From positions 1,224,274 to 1,288,273 of the forward strand of contig NZ_JABBGE010000001.1 in NCBI RefSeq assembly GCF_012927245.1: a DNA stretch of 64,000 bases, in the 5' to 3' direction. The notes under the pieces are model-generated. The model was not told where the DNA came from and did no database searches. It saw only the letters and a list, made by a program, of their open reading frames with translations. Made by a program: the position numbers and the translations under genes. This stretch comes from Streptomyces sp. R302. GTDB lineage: Bacteria; Actinomycetota; Actinomycetes; Streptomycetales; Streptomycetaceae. Below are positions 58,470 to 64,000 of the stretch, piece after piece. Within the stretch, counting starts at the first letter, position 1, and every line of letters begins with the position of its first letter.

Positions 58470-58898
58470 GTGGACATCGACGCATGGATCTGGTGGCTGA
58501 TCGGCGCGGTGGGGCTGGGCATTCCCCTGGTCCTCACCGCCATGCCGGAGTTCGGCATGTTCGCCGTGGGCGCCGTCGCCGGCGCGGTCACCGCCGCCCT
58601 CGGCTTCGGCATCGTCGCGCAGGTGATCGTCTTCGTGGCCGTCTCCGTCGCGCTCATCGCCGTCGTACGCCCCATCGCGGCCCGCCACCGCGCGGGCACC
58701 GCCGCCCTCGCCACCGGCATCGACGCCCTGAAGGGCCGTCAGGCCCGCGTCCTGGAACGGGTCGACGCCGAAGGCGGGCGCATCAAGCTCGCCGGCGAGA
58801 TCTGGTCGGCCCGCTCCCTCGACGCCACCCGGGTCTTCGAACCGGGGGAGGAGGTCGACGTGGTCGGGATCGAGGGCGCCACCGCCGTCGTCATGTGA
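58470..58898 (+). CDS. NfeD-like membrane protein
   Basis: From GTG 58470 the product is 142 aa, starting VDIDAWIWWLIGAVGLGIPLVLTA in parts. Three hydrophobic helices occupy residues 5-70, followed by a C-terminal OB-fold (LKGRQARVLERVDAEGGRIKLAGEIWSARS in parts, EPGEEVDVVGIEGATAVV). That is the short NfeD (NfeD1b-like) layout. NfeD proteins work with SPFH/stomatin proteins; the SPFH gene is the next one, 118 bp downstream. Confidence 0.9.
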   Translation: MDIDAWIWWLIGAVGLGIPLVLTAMPEFGMFAVGAVAGAVTAALGFGIVAQVIVFVAVSVALIAVVRPIAARHRAGTAALATGIDALKGRQARVLERVDAEGGRIKLAGEIWSARSLDATRVFEPGEEVDVVGIEGATAVVM

Positions 58899-58965
58899 CC
58901 GAAGCCCGCCCCTGACGTCCCGGCGTCATGGGAAACTCGATCATCGGAAGAGCAACCGGGGGAAC

Positions 58966-59001
58966 CCGGCAGACACACCGGCAGACAAACCGGCAGCGAA
59001 G
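58966..59001 (+). repeat. Three 12-bp repeats in the SPFH gene leader
   Basis: CCGGCAGACACA, CCGGCAGACAAA and CCGGCAGCGAAG lie in tandem just upstream of the SPFH start. Function unknown; they may be chance. Confidence 0.6.
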
Positions 59002-59016
59002 GGCACGGGGAACACG

Positions 59017-59958
59017 ATGTCAGCAGTCATCATCGTCCTGATCATTCTGGTGGTGCTCGTCTTCATCGCCCTGATCAAGACGATCCAGGTCATCCCGCAG
59101 GCCAGCGCCGCGATCGTGGAGCGCTTCGGGCGTTACACCCGCACCCTCAACGCCGGCCTCAACATCGTCGTCCCGTTCATCGACACGATCCGCAACCGCA
59201 TCGACCTTCGCGAGCAGGTCGTCCCCTTCCCGCCCCAGCCGGTGATCACCCAGGACAACCTGGTCGTCAACATCGACACCGTCATCTACTACCAGGTGAC
59301 CGACGCCCGCGCCGCGACCTACGAGGTGGCCAGCTACATCCAGGCCATCGAGCAGCTCACCGTCACCACCCTGCGCAACATCATCGGCGGCATGGACCTG
59401 GAGCGGACCCTCACCTCCCGCGAGGACATCAACGCCGCCCTCCGCGGCGTCCTCGACGAGGCCACCGGCAAGTGGGGCATCCGCGTCAACCGCGTCGAGC
59501 TCAAGGCCATCGAGCCGCCGACCTCCATCCAGGACTCGATGGAGAAGCAGATGCGCGCCGACCGCGACAAGCGCGCCGCCATCCTCCAGGCCGAGGGCGT
59601 CCGCCAGTCCGAGATCCTCCGCGCCGAGGGCGAGAAGCAGTCCGCCATCCTCCGCGCCGAGGGCGAGTCCCAGGCCGCGGCCCTCCGGGCGGAGGGCGAG
59701 GCCCAGGCCGTCCGCACCGTCTTCGAGGCCATCCACGCCGGCGACCCGGACCAGAAGCTCCTCTCGTACCAGTACCTCCAGATGCTCCCGAAGATCGCCG
59801 AGGGCGACGCCAACAAGCTCTGGATCGTGCCCAGCGAGATCGGCGACGCCCTCAAGGGCCTCTCCGGCGCCCTCGGCGGCATGGGCCAGGGCGCCCCGCC
59901 CCCGTCCTTCACCAAGGACGTCCCGGCCGCCCGGCGGGAAGAGCCCACCGTCGACTGA
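59017..59958 (+). CDS. SPFH/stomatin-like (QmcA-type) membrane protein
   Basis: The 313-aa protein has a short N-terminal helix (VIIVLIILVVLVFIALI, about 4-20) and a PHB/SPFH domain (SAAIVERFGRYTRTLNAGLNIVVPFIDTIRNRIDLREQVV in parts, residues 31-70). The Ala/Glu-rich coiled coil has repeated ILRAEGEKQSA-type motifs (about 195-235), then a Gly/Pro tail. Such proteins form large cages in membrane microdomains and guard FtsH-type proteases. It pairs with the NfeD-like gene upstream. ATG follows GGGGAA. Confidence 0.93.
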   Translation: MSAVIIVLIILVVLVFIALIKTIQVIPQASAAIVERFGRYTRTLNAGLNIVVPFIDTIRNRIDLREQVVPFPPQPVITQDNLVVNIDTVIYYQVTDARAATYEVASYIQAIEQLTVTTLRNIIGGMDLERTLTSREDINAALRGVLDEATGKWGIRVNRVELKAIEPPTSIQDSMEKQMRADRDKRAAILQAEGVRQSEILRAEGEKQSAILRAEGESQAAALRAEGEAQAVRTVFEAIHAGDPDQKLLSYQYLQMLPKIAEGDANKLWIVPSEIGDALKGLSGALGGMGQGAPPPSFTKDVPAARREEPTVD

Positions 59959-60068
59959 GCCGATGGATGACACGTACATGTAACTCCGGGCATGATCAGT
60001 GCGAGCCCCTCGACTCTCGCCGCACGCAGGGCGGGGAGGCGAACCACTGACCATGTGAGGAATCGGCT

Positions 60069-60836
60069 TTGTCCATCTGGGAAGCCCTGGCGGTCTTCGC
60101 CGCCGGCATCGGCGCCGGCGCCATCAACACCATCGTCGGATCGGGAACGCTCATCACGTTCCCGGTCCTCCTCGCGACCGGACTGCCACCGATCACCGCG
60201 AACGTCTCCAACGCCCTGGGCCTCGTCCCCGGCTCCATCAGCGGCGCCATCGGCTACCGCCGCGAACTCAAGGGCCAGACCCGCCGGGTGCTCCGCCTCG
60301 GCTCCGCCGCCCTCGTCGGCGGCCTCATCGGCGCCATCCTGCTCCTCGCCCTCCCCTCCGAGGCCTTCGACGCCATCGTCCCGATCCTCATCGGACTGGC
60401 CCTGCTCCTCGTCCTCTTCCAGCCCCGCATCGCCGCCGCCGTCCAGCGCCGCCGCGAACGGACCGGCGACGAGGCCCACCCCGACGGCGGCCCCGTCCTC
60501 CTCGTCGGCCTCACCCTCGCCAGCATGTACGGCGGCTACTTCGGCGCCGCCCAGGGAGTCCTCTACCTCTCCCTCATGGGCCTGCTCCTCCACGACGACC
60601 TCCAGCGGATCAACGCGGTCAAGAACGTCCTGGGCGCCCTCGTCAACGGCGTCGCCGCCGTCTTCTTCCTCTTCGTCGCCGCATTCGACTGGACCGCCGT
60701 CCTCCTCATCGCCGTCGGCTCCACCCTCGGCGGCCAGATCGGCGCCAAGGTCGGCCGCCGCCTCAAGCCGGCCGTCCTGCGCGGCGTCATCATCGCCGTC
60801 GGCGTCGTCGCCATCCTCCAGCTCACCCTGAAATGA
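60069..60836 (+). CDS. TauE/SafE family membrane permease
   Basis: The 255-aa protein starts at TTG 60069 behind GAGGAAT. It begins LAVFAAGIGAGAINTIVGSGTLITFPVLLATGLPPITANVSN in parts, with the conserved G-x-G-x-N-x-x-V-G-x-G-x-L-I-T-F of the TauE/SafE family. About seven to eight helices follow. Members export sulphite, sulphonates or similar organosulphur anions, or move unknown anions. Gene context gives no substrate. Confidence 0.9.
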   Translation: MSIWEALAVFAAGIGAGAINTIVGSGTLITFPVLLATGLPPITANVSNALGLVPGSISGAIGYRRELKGQTRRVLRLGSAALVGGLIGAILLLALPSEAFDAIVPILIGLALLLVLFQPRIAAAVQRRRERTGDEAHPDGGPVLLVGLTLASMYGGYFGAAQGVLYLSLMGLLLHDDLQRINAVKNVLGALVNGVAAVFFLFVAAFDWTAVLLIAVGSTLGGQIGAKVGRRLKPAVLRGVIIAVGVVAILQLTLK

Positions 60837-60887
60837 CCGGAGGGCTCGCCCCCTCACAGGGGCGGGCCCTCTCCGGCTCGGGACCGC

Positions 60888-61394
60888 TCAGGCGGCGGTA
60901 CGCGCCAGCCACTCCGGCAGCTCCGACCGCTCACCGGCCCGCATCGCAAGGAGCATCGCGTCCGCCGGCGTCGGCACGAACGGCTCGAAGAGCAACGGCA
61001 TCCCCGCCTGATCCGGCGTCCGGTCCGCCTTGCGGTGGTTGTCCTCCGCGCAGGAAGCGACCGTATTCAGCCAACTGTCCCCACCACCCTGCGCCCGCGG
61101 CACCACATGGTCCACGGTCGTCGCCCGCCGCCCGCAGTACGCGCACCGGTGCTGGTCCCTGACCAGCACACCCCGCCTCGACCACGGAGCCTGTCTTCGG
61201 AACGGCACCCGGACGAACCGGCAGAGCCTGATCACCCGGGGCACCGGAAGGTCGACGGCGGCGGCACGCACCCGCAGATCCGGATGGGACTGCTCCACGA
61301 CGGCCTTGTCCTGCAGGACAAGCACCACCGCACGGTTGAGTGTGACCGTCGAAAGCGGCTCGAAGCTCGCGTTCAGTACCAGCGTGTCCCGCAT
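60888..61394 (-). CDS. HNH endonuclease family protein
   Basis: From ATG 61392-61394 (CGGGAGGTGGGCACA before it) the product is 168 aa. An N-terminal beta part (DTLVLNASFEPLSTVTLNRAVVLV in parts) precedes the HNH core CAYCGRRATTVDHVVPRAQGG near residues 92-112 and DSWLNTVASCAEDNHRKADRTP in parts. CxxC, DH, N and NHRK make up a complete HNH site. This type is widespread in actinobacteria, with no linked methylase here. The role (restriction or repair) is not known. Confidence 0.92.
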   Translation of the reverse strand: MRDTLVLNASFEPLSTVTLNRAVVLVLQDKAVVEQSHPDLRVRAAAVDLPVPRVIRLCRFVRVPFRRQAPWSRRGVLVRDQHRCAYCGRRATTVDHVVPRAQGGGDSWLNTVASCAEDNHRKADRTPDQAGMPLLFEPFVPTPADAMLLAMRAGERSELPEWLARTAA

Positions 61395-61497
61395 TGTGCC
61401 CACCTCCCGTGTGCCGGCCCACCCCCCTGGCGGGCTTGGATCAACGATGGCCGGGCCGGCCGGGGTCGGACAACGCAATTTCGTGCGCAACAAAAGA

Positions 61498-61534
61498 TGC
61501 CCGCTTCTGATCTCTCCAAGACCAGAAGCGGGCA
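61498..61534 (-). terminator. Rho-independent terminator after the PEBP gene
   Basis: TGCCCGCTTCTG (61498-61509) pairs with CAGAAGCGGGCA (61523-61534). Read on the minus strand the stem is followed by TCTTTTGTT, giving the T-rich tail of a classical terminator, which is unusual in this window. Confidence 0.9.
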
Positions 61535-61550
61535 AACAACAAACGAACGA

Positions 61551-62090
61551 TCAGCCTGCCGCGGGAGCCGCGTACTCACCGACCAGCTGCGCCCGGCCCA
61601 GCGTGTGGAAGCGCAGGTTGAATCCGACGGCGGCCGGCGAGGTGTCCGCGTCAGGACCCAGCTTCTCCGTGTCCACCGCGTACACCGTGAACACATAGCG
61701 GTGCGCCGGGTCCCCGGCCGGCGGGGCGGCCCCGCCGAAGTCCTTCGACCCGTAGTCGTTCCGCGCGTGCACGGCCCCGGCCGGCAGCCCCTCGAAGGAG
61801 CCCGTACCGGCCCCCGCGGGCAGCTCGGTGACCGACGCCGGAATGTCGAACAGCACCCAGTGCCAGAAGCCGCTGCCCGTCGGCGCGTCCGGGTCGAAGC
61901 AGGTCACGGCGAAGCTCTTGGTCTCCGCCGGGAAGCCCTCCCAGCGCAGCTGCGGGGAGACGTTCCCCGCCGCGTACACCTGAGCGTCCTTCAGCACCCC
62001 GCCGGGCGCCACGTCGTCGCTCGTCACGCCGAACTCCGCCACCGGCGGATGGAAGGCGTGGGGGAGCGGGGCCCGCTGTCCCTGGTCCAT
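61551..62090 (-). CDS. YbhB/YbcL family (PEBP-like) protein
   Basis: The 179-aa protein has the PEBP signature: [39 protein letters not shown] in parts (residues 43-82, DPDAP and GFWHW forming the ligand pocket) and [11 protein letters not shown] near 132. There is no signal peptide. In bacteria these proteins have unclear roles, and some inhibit proteases or kinases. It lies 24 bp downstream of SpoOM on the same strand, so they probably form an operon ending at the terminator above. Confidence 0.93.
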   Translation of the reverse strand: MDQGQRAPLPHAFHPPVAEFGVTSDDVAPGGVLKDAQVYAAGNVSPQLRWEGFPAETKSFAVTCFDPDAPTGSGFWHWVLFDIPASVTELPAGAGTGSFEGLPAGAVHARNDYGSKDFGGAAPPAGDPAHRYVFTVYAVDTEKLGPDADTSPAAVGFNLRFHTLGRAQLVGEYAAPAAG

Positions 62091-62114
62091 GTCGAACCCT
62101 CCGTCCCGTCCGTA

Positions 62115-62897
62115 CTAGAGCCAGTTGCGACGGCCGCCGACCTCGGCGAGCCACTGGTTGAGGTACGCGTTCCAGTCGGTGCCCTGGTAGTCGTTCAGAC
62201 CCACCTTGAAGGCCCGGAAGGAGTCGCTGCCCTCGGTGAACAGGCCCGGCTTCTTGTCCATCTCCAGGACGACGTCCATCTCGCGGTCGTCCGCGACGAA
62301 GCTGACCTCGACCTGGTTCAGGCCGCGGTACTGCTGCGGCGCGAAGAACTCGATCTCCTGGTAGAAGGGCAGCCGCTGGCGGGTGCCGCGGATGTGGCCG
62401 CGCTCCATGTCCGCGCTCTTGAAGCGGAAGCCCAGCTGGATGAAGGCGTCGAGGATCGCCTGCTGCGCCGGCAGCGGGTGCACGTTGATCGGGTCGAGGT
62501 CGCCCGAGTCCACCGCGCGCGCGATCTCCAGCTCGGTGGAGACACCGATCTCCATGCCGTGCAGCCGCTGCCCGGCGATCGTGTTGACCGGCGTCTCCCA
62601 CGGGATCTCCAGGCCGAACGGCACCACGTGCACCGCGCCGGCCTTCACCTCGAAGGCACCCCCGAGCCGCACTTTCACGAACTCGACGTCCTGCTTGTGC
62701 TCCTGGTCGCCGCCCTCGACCTCGACACGCGCCTGGAGACCGACGGACAGCCCCTCGATCTGCTGGTCGACGCTGCCGCCCTGGATCCGGACCTCGCCCT
62801 GGACGACACCGCCCGGGACCACGTTCTCCTCGGTGAGCACCGTCTCCACGGTCGCCCCACCGGCACCCAGGCTGGCCAGCAGCTTCTTGAATCCCAT
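62115..62897 (-). CDS. SpoOM-family sporulation-control protein
   Basis: The 260-aa protein starts MGFKKLLASLGAGGATVETVL, as SpoOM (Spo0M) proteins do, and has the arrestin-like beta-rich middle (VVQGEVRIQGGSVDQQIEGLSV in parts, VVPFGLEIPWETPV near 92). The C-terminal region LNQVEVSFVADDREMDVVLEMDKKPG in parts follows. In Bacillus, Spo0M affects sporulation and cell-surface functions. Its role in Streptomyces is not settled. First gene of a two-gene operon with the PEBP-like gene, divergent from the glycosylase gene. Confidence 0.93.
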   Translation of the reverse strand: MGFKKLLASLGAGGATVETVLTEENVVPGGVVQGEVRIQGGSVDQQIEGLSVGLQARVEVEGGDQEHKQDVEFVKVRLGGAFEVKAGAVHVVPFGLEIPWETPVNTIAGQRLHGMEIGVSTELEIARAVDSGDLDPINVHPLPAQQAILDAFIQLGFRFKSADMERGHIRGTRQRLPFYQEIEFFAPQQYRGLNQVEVSFVADDREMDVVLEMDKKPGLFTEGSDSFRAFKVGLNDYQGTDWNAYLNQWLAEVGGRRNWL

Positions 62898-62984
62898 GGC
62901 ACTTTCTCCTTCTCGTTCCTGTCCCCTACATACGCGCGACGACCGTAGCGGGTTCCACCCGACTCCCCGTTACGCTCGGACGCC

Positions 62985-63647
62985 ATGAGCGAGAGCCCCG
63001 ACCGTACGCCGCTCCCGCGGAGCTTCTTCGACCGCCCCGTCCTGGAGGTGGCCCCGGACCTCCTCGGCCGCACCCTCGTCCGTACGACCGACGAGGGAAC
63101 CCTGGAACTGCGCCTCACCGAGGTGGAGGCGTACGCGGGCGCGATCGACCCCGGCTCGCACGCCTTCCGCGGCCGCACGCCCCGCAACGCCGTGATGTTC
63201 GGCCCGCCCGGCCACGCGTACGTCTACTTCACCTACGGCATGTGGCACTGCCTGAACCTGGTGTGCGGCCCCGAGGGCGAGGCGAGCGGTGTACTGCTCC
63301 GGGCGGGTGAAATCCTGCGCGGCGCGGACCTGGCCCGCCCCCGCCGCCGCTCGGCCCGCAAGGACGCCGAACTGGCGAAGGGCCCGGCCCGCCTCGCCAC
63401 CGCCCTGGACGTCCCCCGCTCCCTCAACGGCACCGACGTCTGCGCCGGCCCCGACGCCCCCCTCTCCGTCCTCACCGGCACCCCACCGGCCCCGTCCCTG
63501 ATCCGCACCGGCCCCCGCACGGGCGTCGGCGGCGACGGCGCCCCGCACCCCTGGCGCTTCTGGATCGCGGAGGACCCCACGGTCAGCCCGTACCGCCCCC
63601 ACACGCCCCGTAAGCGCCGACTTGACCCGGCCAGAACGGACGCGTAA
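62985..63647 (+). CDS. DNA-3-methyladenine glycosylase (AAG/MPG type)
   Basis: The 220-aa protein has the AAG fold motifs: [20 protein letters not shown] in parts (residues 14-33), the catalytic Glu in [25 protein letters not shown] in parts (near 46), and [24 protein letters not shown] in parts (near 70-93). It excises alkylated purines in base-excision repair. It stands alone upstream of the rrn region. ATG follows a weak site; no better start is visible. Confidence 0.95.
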   Translation: MSESPDRTPLPRSFFDRPVLEVAPDLLGRTLVRTTDEGTLELRLTEVEAYAGAIDPGSHAFRGRTPRNAVMFGPPGHAYVYFTYGMWHCLNLVCGPEGEASGVLLRAGEILRGADLARPRRRSARKDAELAKGPARLATALDVPRSLNGTDVCAGPDAPLSVLTGTPPAPSLIRTGPRTGVGGDGAPHPWRFWIAEDPTVSPYRPHTPRKRRLDPARTDA

Positions 63648-63672
63648 CGTAGCCCGAGCCGCTTGAGACGGT

Positions 63673-63690
63673 GGTGCTTGTTCAAGCACC
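63673..63690 (+). terminator. Short perfect hairpin after the glycosylase gene
   Basis: GGTGCTTG (63673-63680) and CAAGCACC (63683-63690) around TT form an 8-bp stem 26 bp after the glycosylase stop. It would separate that gene from the rrn promoters. Confidence 0.6.
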
Positions 63691-63739
63691 CCGAGAGCGG
63701 CCATCCACTTCACAGCGACGAATCCCCTCGGGGCTTATT

Positions 63740-64000
63740 TCGGCATGCCGGAATTCGTTTCGAAAGGCTCGATTATGAGCCGCCAGGGAAATCGGCTAAA
63801 GTAGTGGAAACGCCGGAAGGCCCCGAGAAAAATAAATCGGGACCGGAAAGCACCGAGGAAATCGGATCGGAAAGATCTGATAGAGTCGGAAACGAAGGAA
63901 GCGCCCGGAGGGCCTGGAAACAGGAACGAAGGAAGCGTCCGCACCTTGAGAACTCAACAGCGTGCCAAAAATCAACGCCAGATTAGTTGATACCCCGTCC
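63740..64000 (+). promoter_or_regulatory. rRNA operon promoter and 5' leader (16S gene lies just beyond the window)
   Basis: This is the most AT-rich stretch of the window. Two -10-like hexamers, TAAAGT (63797-63802) and TAGAGT (63881-63886), are each followed by GGAAAC, as in Streptomyces rrn tandem promoters. The leader then shows the conserved GAAGGAAGCG, CTTGAGAACTCAACAGCGTG (near 63944-63963), CCAAAAATCAACGCCAGATTAGTTGA and ACCCCGTCC elements seen before Streptomyces 16S genes (antitermination and RNase processing region). No 16S sequence is in the window. An apparent reading frame here is not a gene. Confidence 0.92.

Noticed and set aside
63663..63986. Open reading frame in the rrn leader region
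   Set aside because: It overlaps recognisable rrn promoter and leader sequences, has low GC content and no protein-like composition.

Overview
The window is a high-GC (roughly 72 % by eye) chromosomal segment from a Streptomyces. The evidence is the gene content (chaplin ChpE, the nucleoid protein Gbn, a SpoOM homologue, a secreted SLT protein with an Ala/Lys-rich coil, Asp23/AmaP stress cluster), frequent GTG starts, and a typical Streptomyces rrn leader at the right end. From memory, the gene order follows the S. coelicolor core region from the cob cluster and pitH2 (SCO1845) through gbn (SCO1839), fabG/fabI (SCO1815/SCO1814) to chpE (SCO1800). It is core chromosome: no prophage, IS, CRISPR array, tRNA or antibiotic cluster was found.

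1-6000: cobalamin genes on the minus strand (cobD, cobQ, a BchI/BchD-like chelatase, cobO, cobB truncated by the window edge), headed by a cobalamin riboswitch. cobN, which I expect between cobQ and the chelatase gene, is absent; a 457-bp gap with two diverged ~75-bp repeats takes its place. 6000-8075: PiT phosphate transporter with a small membrane partner, a PHO box, and a five-unit 11-bp repeat array resembling PhoP half-sites. 8075-14040: an alpha/beta hydrolase lacking its serine, a hypothetical protein, a VOC protein, a zinc metallopeptidase, and an ABC-F ATPase behind a possible leaderless leader peptide. 14041-18535: gbn with a cluster of GATC sites, an enoyl-CoA hydratase homologue, and the Asp23/DUF6286/AmaP envelope-stress operon.

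18548-24045 (mostly minus): atypical SDR, GH15 enzyme, SURF1, Cys-rich small protein, DEDDh exonuclease with BRCT domain, and a TetR regulator. 24189-28402: a tightly overlapped plus-strand operon (acetoacetate-decarboxylase-like, SDR, two amidohydrolases) divergent from that TetR gene, with a perfect palindrome between them; it looks like an uncharacterised catabolic pathway. 28427-38665: VIT1-like transporter, YhhN protein, zinc alcohol dehydrogenase, CoA transferase, secreted subtilase, DUF485 plus acetate symporter, moaA and small membrane proteins.

38771-47719: tyrS; a tldD/pmbA pair split by an 89-bp insert flanked by 30-bp direct repeats; fabG-fabI; a secreted protein; a GntR regulator divergent from an MFS exporter; a 38-aa membrane peptide. 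47945-56433: 67-aa protein, SixA-like phosphatase, serB, a double-FHA ABC transporter, a secreted SLT protein with a long and possibly structured leader region, a two-component system, and chpE. 56656-64000: hypothetical, ABC ATPase, NfeD/SPFH pair, TauE/SafE permease, HNH nuclease, PEBP protein, SpoOM, DNA-3-methyladenine glycosylase, then the rrn promoter/leader. Long perfect hairpins separate most convergent units.
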